Below are positions 1 through 10,106 of a DNA stretch of 64,000 nucleotides, piece after piece (within the stretch, counting starts at the first letter, position 1; each line of letters starts with the position of its first letter). The position numbers and the translations under genes were made by a program. Source of the DNA: Kappaphycus alvarezii. Taxonomy: Eukaryota > Rhodophyta > Florideophyceae > Gigartinales > Solieriaceae. The notes beneath the pieces are model-generated. The model did not search any database. It was not told where the DNA came from and worked only from the letters and a program-made list of their open reading frames with translations. Location: positions 434,001 through 498,000 of the forward strand of contig NADL03000004.1 of assembly GCA_002205965.3 (NCBI GenBank), given 5' to 3'.

Positions 1-475
1 GCTATTTGAGGGTTTCAATTGGAATTCCGAGTTGCGCCGCCCCTGTAAATCTTTGCTATTTTTTTGAGATTTTCTCGATATAGCCCTCGCGTTGTGTACT
101 TGGCCGAAATTTGAAATTACCTAGTAGTCTTTTGTAAATTTTACCAACTGACGAGCACATGGGCGTTTGGAAATAAAATGATTCGAAACGAATCCTGCCA
201 CTTCCGTAAAATGGATTACAGGGAAAGTCTGTGCAACTCCTTTTTCATGCCAGCCTAGCTACTGTATTCCGAGTCCTGTACAGTATCATTTTGCACAAAA
301 TATCCTATCTTTGTACGTGATCTACACTACGGTGGATCCGGCGGTTAGAGTTTCAAATTTTATCATCTCAGTGGATCCCAAACTGGATTACAACTGTAAT
401 GACATTACATACCAAAAATGCTGTACGCGACGTACTGTCAGTGCTACACTTTTTTTCCTGTATAACCGTAGTTGA
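1..475. other. intergenic, no gene seen
   Basis: No convincing coding stretch on either strand. It is AT-rich and contains one CTGTACAGTA-type word near 275, the palindromic word that recurs through the window. A TGA at 473-475 closes the frame just before the LINE-like ORF. Confidence 0.5.
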
Positions 476-1390
476 GGAAACAAGCTGCATTCACCCTCCA
501 ACTGCAGCTCCGTGCTTTGCTCCGCAGATATCGGTCATTCCGAGCCCGGGGTCTTGATCCAACGCCATCTCCGCCCGTACACGCTCCTCCTCCAGCTGAT
601 CCAATCGACCGACGCCCGCACCTTTTGGGAAGATGACCGCCGCAACGCTCAACCTAACCTCTCCGCCCACAGCGCAGCGTCTTCTCAACTCCGCGCCCGC
701 CGCAACTCCCTTCTCTACCCCGCCACCTGCGCTGCCCTCACTGCCCATCCTTCCTCCATTTCTCATGTCAGCAATGATGTCTGGTCTGTAATGCCTCGCC
801 GACACCTGGACCACCCCGTGTTCGAGGATTCGGCCCCGCTGATCCAGTGCCATCTCTGTCACTCTCAAATAGACTCTCGCGGCAACCATGCCCCCATTTG
901 CAAGTGCGGTTTTGGCATTGCGCACCGCCACAACAACGTCCGCAACATGTCCACCAGACATGTATTCAAGCCTGCCGGTCTCGTGTGCCATCAGGAGGTC
1001 CCCTTCCTCCTCTCTGCTACTGCCCGTCGCCCTGCTGATATCTTGCTTCAGCCTCGCCTTTCATTCCATAATATTCCTCCCGACAAACAGACGGTGTATG
1101 GCATCACGGCCCGCTCAATGTTCGTCCCTGGCTCGATACACTATGCAGCGAAGCAGTACGCTGGCGCTGCGGAATCAGATGATGGCGCCAAACTTCGGTC
1201 ACAGGACCGAGTGATGCGTGACGCGCTCCTCCTGCCCAGCGACATGGATCCGTCCCCACATGTCCAGTGGCATTTTGTTCCCCTAGCTTTTCATGCACTT
1301 GATGCCCTCTCTACTCGTCCGCCAGAAATTACCGACCACAGTACTAAACATATCGCGTTTCGGTCTGCGCGCCAACTCAATCATGCATAG
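476..1390 (+). pseudogene. LINE-like reverse transcriptase, carboxyl-terminal fragment
   Basis: Open from 476 (after a TGA) to TAG 1388-1390, about 300 codons, with no clear start, so a 5'-truncated fragment. At about 842-945 it has a Cys/His cluster (CHLCH, then CKCG, then HRHN), followed by a segment resembling the region downstream of the RT domain in LINE-type elements (H/C-rich, RHN-VRN, RPADI, then a YGITARS-like stretch). Near 1270-1312 the WHFVPLAFHAL stretch resembles GWKFAPLAFNSF in the fragments at 8.8 and 38.2 kb, so all belong to one family. It is much more GC-rich than its flanks, which suits transferred or retroposed DNA. No RT catalytic motif is present here. Family assignment is from remembered domain patterns; a different retroelement class is possible. 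Confidence 0.6.
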
Positions 1391-1623
1391 TGCAAAATAT
1401 TGTAGCGCCTCAGTTATGCTGTCTGGTTCAGTATTGCTACTGCTCTTTTTTCTCGCATGCCGGGTCACGGCGGGGTCTTTCTCAACCTGAGCAACCCGTG
1501 ATCCCTCGCATGACATTGTTTGACGACCACCCTAACAAAAATATCGGGCATACCCCCAATACCGATTTCGCTCAGTATACTGTACAATATGTATTGATGC
1601 CAGTTTGATTGATTTCACCTATT

Positions 1624-1644
1624 GCACTGTACAGTATACTGTGC
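1624..1644. repeat. palindrome-like motif, left side of PiggyBac-like element
   Basis: Begins TGCACTGTACAG and ends ATACTGTGCAA. A nearly identical motif lacking the central ACAG lies at 6351-6369, just 3' of the element's coding region. The pair could mark element ends or be copies of a general intergenic motif. Confidence 0.5.
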
Positions 1645-1672
1645 AACAGGAGCTTATAGTGTCTATTGGACC

Positions 1673-1694
1673 GTTGTCCTCATATGAGGACAAC
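1673..1694. repeat. 22-bp perfect palindrome, copy 1
   Basis: Perfect palindrome with core TGTCCTCATATGAGGACA, extended on each side by G-T / A-C. Two more copies lie at 2043-2060 and 2066-2082. Confidence 0.8.
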
Positions 1695-2042
1695 TTTTAG
1701 CCCTTTTTTTCAATACAATTCTTTTTTACCTCAGCGCATTTCTTGTCCCTCCGCATTAGTTCATGAGTGTAGATGGCCGATCAAAACAAACTTTTCAAGA
1801 TTGTTGACCTCGGTTAACCCTAGAGCAATTTTCCCTCACCAGCTTCCGCTCTTCGCAAGAAGTTGTGAAAACGACTACATTTTGGAAGGAAAAATAGTTC
1901 GTATTATCGTGGGGGGGTTTCAGAAACGAGGGCGCACGTACAGTAAAAATTACTGTACTGTAACTTAACATGAAAAAACCTTTTTTCCAGTAAAAATTTC
2001 GGCCTTCCAAAACATTTACCTTTCCAAAAATGTAACGGAAAC

Positions 2043-2060
2043 TGTCCTCATATGAGGACA
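2043..2060. repeat. 18-bp perfect palindrome, copy 2
   Basis: TGTCCTCATATGAGGACA, an exact match to the core of the copy at 1673-1694. Confidence 0.8.
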
Positions 2061-2065
2061 AAGTG

Positions 2066-2082
2066 TGCCTCATATGAGGACA
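2066..2082. repeat. imperfect palindrome, copy 3
   Basis: CCTCATATGAGG core is perfect at 2068-2079; the left arm lacks one base relative to the other copies. It lies 5 bp from copy 2, so the two form a close direct pair, as in paired protein-binding sites. Confidence 0.7.
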
Positions 2083-2430
2083 GAGCATGGTCGTATAGAC
2101 AATAGTAAGGGTATTTTGTCCCTGAGCTAGTTGTAAGCAGACACCCAGAAGGGGAATCCTAGATCCATTTTGTGATCTGGAGATATTATTGCGTTGATCG
2201 AATGTACAATTTCCGGAATCGGCCATCTTATAGCAAGTCATTTTGCTCTTTCGATCCACGTCAACCCATCCCCTCAACGCGACATTGAAGTACAGCTTCC
2301 TGACCACTTTGCTGATCTCAAACCACCTCCAACGCCCTGCTTGGAGCGTCGACAGGTACAGCGAAATCAAATGTTGCCTGTATCTGCTTCTCCAGTCGGA
2401 CACCAACCTCTGAGGACTTGAAATCTGACT

Positions 2431-3978
2431 ATGTCATCACATTCTGCGGTTAGACAAGCCCCCTCTGCTGCAAAAGTAATTCAATCTACCCCAATCCGTG
2501 GAAGTTCAGTTGCAAATGTGGCCAGGTCGTTAGAGCCACAACTGGAGGTGATGGGAGAGGATAATGGGAGAAAACGTGGTTTGGGACACACGCGTGGAGA
2601 TGAAGGAGTAGGAAGGGATCCTGTGGGTCCGAGGGCAAATGTGGGAAGAATTTCTGGTTCAGTAAGAGGTGGTAGTAGTGGGAGCGCTGGAATTCAAAGA
2701 GGTTTGGATGGACCAAGAGGGAGGCCAAGAGGAAGGGAAAGGGGTCGTGTAAGAGGTCGGAGTGGAATACAAGTGAATCTAGATGATCCTAGTTTGGGTT
2801 GGAAGCTTGAGAGTCACTCACTATCTATAATAATGGAGAAATAGTTTGCAAATAATGCAGTTCACAACAGGGCAAGGTTGTTTTGTAATTCAGTTGTCAA
2901 CAAAATGAGATTGGAGTGTCGTATTAGGTATATTGCTCCAACAAGAGGTGGACTAATGGTTTTCTTGATGAATATTGTACTGATGAAGCTCATGAGTTGG
3001 CTAAATGGATGGATAAGCTTGCACAAGAAGGATATACCAGTCATTACGTTGGCAGATATGTATCGCTATGTAGCTGTCCTGCTCTATGCTCACTCATCCA
3101 GCCATAGTCTTGAAAGATCCGTTCAACATTTTAGAAAGTCTGTATTTGTCGTTCCAGCCCTAAAAAGAGTGAGATTTATCGCTTAACATTTAATTGCCTT
3201 CTCACCAACGGGCAGAGGAGGGGTGAAGCAGTGTGGAAGTCACAGCGTGATATAACAAGGCAGCTTTCAGAGTTTGAGACACTTGCTTTCCGAAACACTC
3301 AGGCTATGTTTTTCAATCCCTTGTATTTGTCGGAAAATCTAGATGATGAGCTTTTTGGCACTACAGCGAGTAACTATCAGGTTAACTATTTCTCAACGGA
3401 AGGTTGACACTGAAGGACACTCAGCTGACTCTATCGCATGCGCATTTTTCCGAATAACGTTTGTGTCGAGATTTAGGCGACGGCAAGAGACGCAAGTTGA
3501 AAATGTGAGGAAGATTATGGAGCTTCTCATGGATGATCGAGGCGAAGAGGCGTTGTACGGCATGATTGTTACGGCTGATCTTGGATATGGTAAAGAGGCC
3601 TTTATGTCTCTTCTGTCCCAATTTGCGGTTAGTTCTGTCTTTGTCACGCCAGATAGTCTTTTATCTGTTCCACCCTTTGTTGCATTGTCCAACTTTGATC
3701 CTGGTCTGGAAGATTTAGTTTTGCAACATGGAGATAAGACTAATGCGGATCAAAAAGATCCTATTACAGTAAGAAATGCATCACAGGTAGGAGAGGACGG
3801 AAATGGACCGGCTGTTGCCGGCAATGAAGATATTCTTGGGGAAGTTGCATCACCTAATATTCAAAGGAAAGAAAGGGACAATACTTTCGTAACTGGGAAA
3901 TATACTAAGATGGTTAGGAGAAATGATTTCATTATTGACAATAACACTCTTGTGATGGAGGCATTTATGGCTTCTTAG
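2431..3978 (+). pseudogene. PiggyBac-like transposase, N-terminal and DDE-like part
   Basis: Starts ATG 2431 with a Ser/Gly-rich segment containing a run of Arg-Gly/Arg-Pro repeats (about residues 75-115), a likely DNA- or RNA-binding tail. TAG 2842 interrupts. The next block contains LADMYRYVAVLLYAHSSS. The frame then moves by one base to about 3385 (LSENLDDELFGT, an acidic motif expected near a catalytic Asp) and returns for a block with TEGHSADSIA and IVTADLGYGKEAF, which fits the later catalytic Asp region of DDE_Tnp_1_7 proteins. A hydrophilic tail ends at TAG 3976. Catalytic assignment is inference; the broken frame means no functional product. Confidence 0.55.
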
Positions 3979-5055
3979 TCTTTGCGTACAAGTGTTGGGA
4001 GGTCTACTGGAGAGAGGAAGATGATGGTTGTTGAGGTTCGAGGACATGGGAATAAAATATTTTCAAAGGTTTTGATATTCATGTATACAGTCCCGACGAG
4101 AATTAGAGAGACTCCCATGTCTGGGGTGGCAGTTCCCAAGTTGAATGTAAAAATGGACAATCTTTTGTTTTTTAAACAGCGAAACGATTCCAACGTGTTG
4201 CAGAAGACTGTGGAGAGTTACCTCAAAAATCGATGTTCCATTCTGACTGTCGGTCAGAGATGCGCAGACTGGTTTGTTTTGCGACAGTTCAGAGTAAACA
4301 GGACTAATGTCGGAAGGGTGCTGACCAGTAGTTTGCCGGTTCGTGATCTACTCGGTATTGGAAATCCAGAGAGAGCGTCAAATAGAGATAACTCTCAATG
4401 GCTTGACATTTTCTCGGATAGTTGGTTTTCTTCCAAGGTTTCTACTGAGGCAATGAAAAGGAGAAGCATTTGTGAAGATGCAGCTATCAGCGCATTAAAG
4501 CGTCAAGCAGATTTGGTCGACGTTTTCCATGTGGGAATGTTGGGAAAGAAGGACAAAGACTATTTTGCTTGCTCACCGGATGGTTTTGTGGTCATGACGG
4601 CAGACTAATTGCGTCGTTGGGCTGATGATGACGTTGATGAAAATTCAGATGAGTCCAGTATCTTTATAGCGGGCCTGGAGATCAAGACTCGTGTCGCACC
4701 TAAAAGATTACGGAGTGAAATCATTTTGGCTAGCCCCGATCTACAGAAATGCAGAGTTGGTGATGATATATTGAAGAAGTACGTGCCCGCAGAGCACAGG
4801 GGACAATTTTTGCAAAAGGCCGTTGTTATTAATTGTAAGTACGTTGTTTACTTGGCCGCAGCGGAATCTGGTACTCTTTATTCAGTGATTCAGTGCTTCT
4901 TCGTTTTCCTTTGGAGGCAAGGCAAGAAGGTTGATGTTCTTGAAGAAGTTGCCTTTCCAGTGGTGAAATGGACTCATGCCCAGAATTCATCTATTCCAAG
5001 CTTTGTTGGAAAAGCTTGGAAGAGCCATTTTCCTGTGCGACTTAAGTTTTGGTAG
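3979..5055 (+). pseudogene. PD-(D/E)XK (YqaJ-like) nuclease domain of the PiggyBac-like protein
   Basis: Same frame as the preceding block. The key region runs from about 4400 to 4700: a Glu in SICEDAAISAL, ACSPDGF with the catalytic-type Asp at about 4575, then after TAA 4606 and an acidic linker, GLEIKTR at about 4675-4695. E...D...E-x-K is the active-site pattern of YqaJ/lambda-exonuclease-like enzymes. The block continues to TAG 5053 with a beta-rich stretch (AVVINCKYVVYLA). Known PiggyBac transposases do not need this domain, so it may assist end processing or be a passenger; that is inference. The premature stop lies inside the active site. Confidence 0.55.
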
Positions 5056-6306
5056 GCAGTGAATCTTCATGTGAAGCAAAGAGGCCCCTTTGTACCTCTA
5101 AAGCTTTTCAAGCACGCAACGAAATCTTTCTATTGTATAACAATGGGGGTCGTTGATGGCGCTACGCAATTCAGAGCTAGTATGCGCGCGCCGACAAGCT
5201 ATTTCAAGTGGGAACAAAAGATAGTTTCACAGGTTATAAAGACGCTGGCTATCAACGCATTCATTGGGTACAGAATGTTTTAGCGTCAAGATTTGCTTGA
5301 AACTGACGACTTATTTGCTTCTCTTGACGACTATCGAAACAATTTAAACAAGGTTAAGTGTATCGGGTACTTTATGGAAGAGGCGGCGGAGGAGCTTCTA
5401 ACATATGCTGCCTCTCTTGTGGAGGAAAGCGCTGCAGTGATGGCGGAAAATGTTGCAGATAAGAAGGAATCGAATCGTCTGATCACAACCGCTCATAACT
5501 GGAAAAGAAAAAGGCTCACTTAGCTTAACAGTTCTGATGGGATAAAGCACAGGTTCTTTGTTAATGGCCACTCTCTAGTACAAGAAAAGACCTTCTTATT
5601 CTGTGCATTATGTGGACAAAACAGGCACATGTGGTCTGGACATAGGTCTTCTTATAAGTGCAAGATATGTGGTGTCACACTGTGTCTGAGAACATATGAC
5701 GGACTTCGGAAAAGTTGTTTTAATGTATGGCATGACAGCAAAGTGTTGGATCATAGGAACTGCTCTGGCGGTTCATTCAAGTCTTCGAGTAGCAGAAGTT
5801 CTGGTATGAGCATTAAAGTCTCTTCAAGGCAAAACAGTAGTGTGGATAATGCAAGCAAAGTGGCACAAGAAGAACAAACATTTCATGAACCGAGGATCTC
5901 TTGAGTCAAGGACAAGGTCGCGTAAGGGGCGAAAAACTGTCAGCAGAGATGTGAACGCTGGTGGTGAGCAAGAGGATGATGGGTTGGTTAATAGAAATGG
6001 AGATAAACAGATAGTTTGTGACTCTCCCGCTCCAAGGACTAGAGTGAGAGGTTGTAAGAGCAATGGAAACACCATGGGAATGTTTAATACATCACCTGTT
6101 GATGCATCAGCTCCAGCGACAACGCAGAGAACTGTAGCGGGGCAAACGGTATTTTAAAAGATGCAAATAGAACGGTAGATTTAGATGTTCAGACGACCTT
6201 GCATGCAAGGGTGGAGACACGATCTTCTTCTAGAACGAAGCGAAAGCGAGCTAGAGCGGAGAGAAGTGGAATGGGGACTTCAGCTGACAAGAGACGCAAG
6301 ACTTAG
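5056..6306 (+). pseudogene. PiggyBac-like protein, C-terminal cysteine-rich domain and basic tail
   Basis: Continues in frame across TAG 5281 and TAG 5521. At about 5600-5740 lies CALCGQ, then CKICGVTLC, then RKSCFNVWH, which fits the C-terminal cross-braced zinc domain of PiggyBac transposases (CxxC...CxxC..LC...CF..YH/WH). After TGA 5902 the reading moves to another frame and gives a charged tail with RTKRKRARAE and KRRKT, candidate nuclear localisation signals, ending at TAG 6304-6306. The zinc ligands appear preserved although the gene is broken, so decay may be fairly recent. Confidence 0.6.
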
Positions 6307-6350
6307 AACGTTAGGTTTGTACACTGCTTGGTAAACATTCGCAGTTGCAG

Positions 6351-6369
6351 TGCACTGTATACTGTGCAA
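6351..6369. repeat. palindrome-like motif, right side of PiggyBac-like element
   Basis: TGCACTGTATACTGTGCAA, 45 bp after the coding end. It corresponds to the motif at 1624-1644 minus four central bases. Confidence 0.55.
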
Positions 6370-6444
6370 TAGACGTTTTTGAGGATTCTAAAGCCTCTTC
6401 GGGAAGCAATTTTTCTCAGTCATTAACTCTGAAACTACTAAGCC

Positions 6445-6458
6445 GTTTCATATGAAAC
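6445..6458. repeat. 14-bp perfect palindrome
   Basis: GTTTCATATGAAAC, perfect. It shares the CATATG centre with the three palindromes on the left side of the PiggyBac-like element. Confidence 0.6.
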
Positions 6459-6845
6459 TCTGTGGAACCATAGTCCCAATCCTAGAGATTACGGCCATGG
6501 CCTTAGATTTCGGAAAAACCATCCAAAGATGAACTTTTGTTGCTTCAAAGTTATTGTACTGTATACTGATAAAAAAATCTTGGCACTGGGGATGTAGATG
6601 TGGGGGGTCAGAAATGGCTGGAATAGAACTGATTGACATAAACAGTGGTGCGAAGAATGTTGGAAGCCAATCTTGTGCGGCGCTCATGTAGGGACTGAAC
6701 AATTTGTGACGGGACTGTGCACTTGTGGCCCGCACAGGGGCAAGCCGGGTCTGGCTGAAGGGACCATGAATTACTGCACTGTACCTGGGCCACTGTAAAC
6801 TGCCGGAAATGATTATAGAGCCATCAATTTTTTTAAGCAATTGGA

Positions 6846-7000
6846 CTTCATAGAGGTCAAAATAAACGACAAATCTGTCGAATACTTTTACACTTTGGTA
6901 CTTGCTCTTGTGCCAAAACGATTTTCGATTTGAGTAAAAATATTTTAATTTTTTTTGCCCATTCGGCTACTTCAGGGTCGGAAAAGAGTATAAAGCCACG
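6846..7000. repeat. left terminal inverted repeat of Tc1-type element
   Basis: Pairs in inverted orientation with 8138-8295. Conserved inner block TCAGGGTCGGAA followed by a GTA-AAAG-CACG pattern; conserved outer block CTTTGGTACTTG (about 6893), matching CAAGTAACAAAG at about 8236. Confidence 0.7.
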
Positions 7001-7026
7001 TCTCTTAAAAGACAATAGCATGAAAA

Positions 7027-8025
7027 CTAGTACCCATTTCGCCCCCCTCGCACACTCAGCACCTTGCCACAACGCCGAAGATGCAAATCGACTAATGAAA
7101 CGAAAGTAGAGCGATCAATTTCATGCCAACAACGCTTCACACAATCAACTAACTCAGCCACGGACCCAAACTGCCTCTTCTCCTTTTGAACGCGCCTAGC
7201 AAGAATGGCCAATAGATTTTCTATAGTGTTTAAGTCCGGTGGCCTCTAGGGCCACTCTATTACAGAGACATTGTGTGCAGCAAACCAGTCCTTGGTATGC
7301 TTCAAGTTATGCATCGATGCCCCGTCCTGCTGAAATATCCAGTATGAGTGGTGCTTTTCTGCAGTGAATGGAAGCAAAGAGCTCTCCAGGGTTTCTGTGT
7401 AGACCTTTGAATTCTGTCAACCCGATAAAACTGCCAGTGGCGTCTTTCTAGAGATCGATAACCAAACCCAAACCATTACCTATCCACCCGCATGCTGTCT
7501 GGTAGAGATAATGGCTTTGTTTTTCTTCAAAAAGTGCCAATTCGAAGCCTATTCATCCGGTTCTCCTAAATTTATTTCTTTTACGTCGCTAAAGACCACG
7601 CGACACCACTGGTGGTGATTCCATGTAACATTTTTTTCTGCAAACGGGACCCGCTTTTCCTTGTGCTCCGAAGTCATAGCTTGAGCGCGTAGCATCCGCT
7701 TATACTAAAAAAATCCACTCCCATTTAACATCTGCCGGACTTTTCTGGATAAGATCAGAAGGCTGAGGGCTTTGCGGAGGTCAGATGAGGATTTATCTTG
7801 GTTTGACGCCTCCCTTATGAGCAGTCGGTATGACCTCTCTGTAAATTTTTTCGCACCTCCTCATCTCTTTTTTACGCCATATTGATGCTGAAATCGAATG
7901 TGGTTGCGTACTACGTCTTTAGAGAGATTAATGAGCTCGGCGATTGACCTAATTGACAGTTTCTGACTTTAGAGGACATCAATATGCTGTCGCTCAAACT
8001 CAGTGAGAGTTTTTCCTCGAGTCAT
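7027..8025 (-). pseudogene. Tc1-like transposase, 332 codons with seven in-frame stops
   Basis: One reading frame from ATG 8025 to TAG 7027, the normal length of a Tc1 transposase (about 340 aa). The N-terminus MTRGKTLTEFERQHI leads into a helix-turn-helix-like region. The catalytic triad is visible: Asp in VVFSDVKEINL, Asp in FQQDGASMH, and Glu in PPDLNTIENLL; 34 residues separate the second Asp from the Glu (DD34E). The C-terminus has CGKVLSVRGGRNGY. Seven premature stops (TAA, TGA, TAG x3, TGA, TAG in order) but no frameshift: the copy decayed by point substitution only. It would have cut and pasted DNA at TA sites; now inactive. Confidence 0.85.
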
Positions 8026-8137
8026 GTTGGAAAAAGCTAGCAGGGTACGTAATGCCGTAAGAGCATCGGAGATTACAGCCACATAAGAAATGTTGTGTTT
8101 TAGTCTTTCGGAATGAAGGGAATTTCTTCCCAAATAC

Positions 8138-8295
8138 CGTGCCTTTTTACCGTCTTCCGACCCTGAGATAACCGATTTTGAAATAAACTAAAAGGTTTTT
8201 ATTCGATTTTCAAACCCTTTTGGCGCATGATTCAAGTAACAAAGGGATTACTTTTGAACAGTTTTGTTTTTTAATTTACCATTTTTAAGCCGAGA
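8138..8295. repeat. right terminal inverted repeat of Tc1-type element
   Basis: Inverted partner of 6846-7000. The inner end begins CGTGCCTTTTTACCGTCTTC followed by CGACCCTGA. Confidence 0.7.
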
Positions 8296-8821
8296 TTTTA
8301 AAAATATGTATGGCTTTATAACCATTTACGGCAGCGAACCTTAATGAGAAAGAGATTATAGTTTCCGCCGGACATTGGGTAGCAGTCCCAAAAGGTTGCC
8401 GATGATTTTTTGCTGTAAAGTACACTGGTCGGTAAGAATGAGACCGCAGAGGCTCAATAATTAACGAGTTGAGACGGTCGATGAGGGTGTGCAGAGACAC
8501 AACACAGACCACAAAAATCCTATTCATTGTCAAAGAATGGCTATTGTACGAAGCACGGAAGGACGCCATGAAGACTGATATTGATCTCTGCTTATTACGA
8601 CTTCCCTGTGACGGCATGCTTTTATTTATTCACCCATTCATTTAATAGCTCTTTCCAAATTTGCATTCCGCCTTGTTACATCCTTTCATGTTGCTATCAG
8701 ACGTACAATGTGTTTGGCTTTCTTAATATGTGCTCATAAAGTTTTAAGTGATAATTTCGCGGGCCTTCCAGTTAGCACTCTTCTTAAGAGTAATAGGGAC
8801 CTTGCCAGCAAAGTAGGAGCC
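8296..8821. other. intergenic, no gene seen
   Basis: A 110-codon minus-strand ORF spans 8285-8617 but starts inside the Tc1 terminal repeat and resembles no family I know; treated as chance. Nothing else found. Confidence 0.4.
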
Positions 8822-9082
8822 ACCCCCTATGAAGCGCGCCCAAGACGATCAAAATTGGGATGGAATTTTGTGCGTTTAACCTTCGACTCGCTTGGATCTC
8901 CGTCTGCGACGACTTCAAAGGTAATCGACGAATACGCGGCCGCTATCGTAACCCACGGCCGATGCTCGACGGGAGGAGTGAAGACTCGGCTTTATCAGCG
9001 GCTTAATTCTGCAACTTGTTCCGCTTGTGCTGCGTCTTTAATACAGTATGTCACGCCCCTCAACACGCAGAGTTTAGCCTAA
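8822..9082 (+). pseudogene. LINE-like RT 3'-end fragment (second copy)
   Basis: Encodes GWNFVRLTFDSLGSPSATTS, then KVIDEYAAAI, then GGVKTRLYQRL, ending at TAA 9080-9082. Aligns along its length with 38203-38452 (GWKFAPLAFNSFGSPSATTP...) at roughly 85% nucleotide identity by eye, including shared CAGAGTTTAGCC at the 3' end. It is the extreme C-terminus of the same retroelement family as 476-1390, truncated at its 5' end as expected for LINE insertions. Confidence 0.65.
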
Positions 9083-10106
9083 TTCTTTTAAATTGCTTTG
9101 AATTCAAATAACACTCAAAAAATGAATAAAATCCAGCCAATCAATTCATACAACTTGTAAGGAAGGATGATGTCTTCTCAATAACGCACAAACATCGTAA
9201 CGTAACTCTGACACATCAGTTATTCCCCAGCAATGCATTAAATGTAGCCGAATTAGCCAAACACCATTGGGCACTCGGTGTTTAGGATGCAAACTAGTGT
9301 AAACCGCAATTGACCTTTAGATTTATCCTCATATTTCCTCTTATTTTCCGTGTTTGGTTTTTCGGTTTTCTACTTCAGCCGCAGCAGGCCCGAGCAACTG
9401 CGTGGTGGAAAAGCAGATTAAATAGTAAAAGGTTGCAAATGCATCAAAGCAGCGCCAAAGTACCGCACTTACCTCGGTCGTCGAGGACGTGACTCGGGGT
9501 GTACACAGCGGAGGTCAGTGTATATGTTTGTTTACTTTTCAGACAGACCAGTCGAACCACATTCGCGAATCTGCCTGGTTTTGTCTACTTTGAATTAACA
9601 AAGCCCTACAGTTTTCAGTGTTCTGCTTTTCAGAGGCTCTGCTTGTAGGTTTTTGGGTCTCATCGATCCGTACCGACAGAGAAGCCTCTCCCAGGTGGAG
9701 CAGGTGGTCACTTGAAACAAGGAATTGGGGTGAACGGGTAGGCACTGGATCGTCAGGGTAGGAACTACTGTTTCCATACTATACCCTAGTCCCGACAGAC
9801 AGGGCTGTCTTAGAATTCCTGGGCCCTAGAAGTCGCTTACACGAGGTGAGGTCACACTATGTGAAAAACGGGTACCGGCTGTCAGAGCTGTGGGCCTCGG
9901 AGCCTAGCCGCCCATCACGTTAGAACCAAATCTTTGTATCTCTTCGTGTCGGCCTATCTTTATTTGCTGTGATACTGCGTAGCGAACGGGCCGTGAGAAA
10001 ACACTATAGGGCACTTCTGATATTTGTAGTCTAGGAAGAAGATACGGAACAAATGAAAAGGACGGGAAACTGAAAAAGGAAGAGATTTAAACAAAGCCTA
10101 CGAGTA
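9083..10106. other. intergenic, nothing recognised
   Basis: No long ORF with credible composition. The stretch 9780-10100 is a candidate 5' untranslated/LTR region of the copia-like element that follows, but I could not match it to a second copy downstream. Confidence 0.4.

Larger units (their letters stand above)
1391..2430. other. non-coding stretch with palindromes, 5' of the PiggyBac-like element
   Basis: No gene recognised. It carries the TGCACTGTACAG...CTGTGCAA motif at 1624-1644, three copies of a CCTCATATGAGG palindrome (1673-1694, 2043-2060, 2066-2082) and TACAGTAA/TTACTGTA words near 1940-1965. This may be the left subterminal region of the element that follows; the exact end could not be placed. 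Confidence 0.5.
2431..6306 (+). mobile_element. decayed PiggyBac-like transposon coding region with nuclease domain
   Basis: Eight long open blocks lie in the same reading frame from 2431 to 5904, separated mostly by single stop codons (TAG 2842, TAG 3976, TAA 4606, TAG 5053, TAG 5281, TAG 5521, TGA 5902). A local frame excursion runs about 3170-3385, and there is a shift after 5840. Order: basic RG-rich N-terminus, DDE-transposase-like region, PD-(D/E)XK-type nuclease, PiggyBac-type cysteine-rich C-terminus, basic tail ending KRRKT at TAG 6304-6306. The order matches large PiggyBac-like proteins I recall from oomycetes and algae. No TTAA-flanked termini could be placed. Confidence 0.65.
6846..8295 (-). 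mobile_element. Tc1/mariner (DD34E) transposon with long TIRs, inactive
   Basis: A full-length but stop-ridden transposase on the minus strand (7027-8025) lies between two inverted repeats of roughly 155 bp. Inner TIR ends match well: TCAGGGTCGGAA at about 6972-6983 and its complement TTCCGACCCTGA at about 8154-8165. Similarity continues outward through AT-rich sequence to about 6846 and 8295 with scattered mismatches. Outer limits and a TA target duplication could not be fixed by eye. Confidence 0.75.

Noticed and set aside
491-991. 166-codon minus-strand ORF
   Set aside because: Antisense to the LINE-like RT fragment; an effect of its high GC content.
2431-5904. reassigned genetic code (TAG/TAA read as Gln)
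   Set aside because: BDP1 ends with TAG and riboflavin kinase with TAA at the expected protein ends, and transposons of other families show Trp and Arg stops too.
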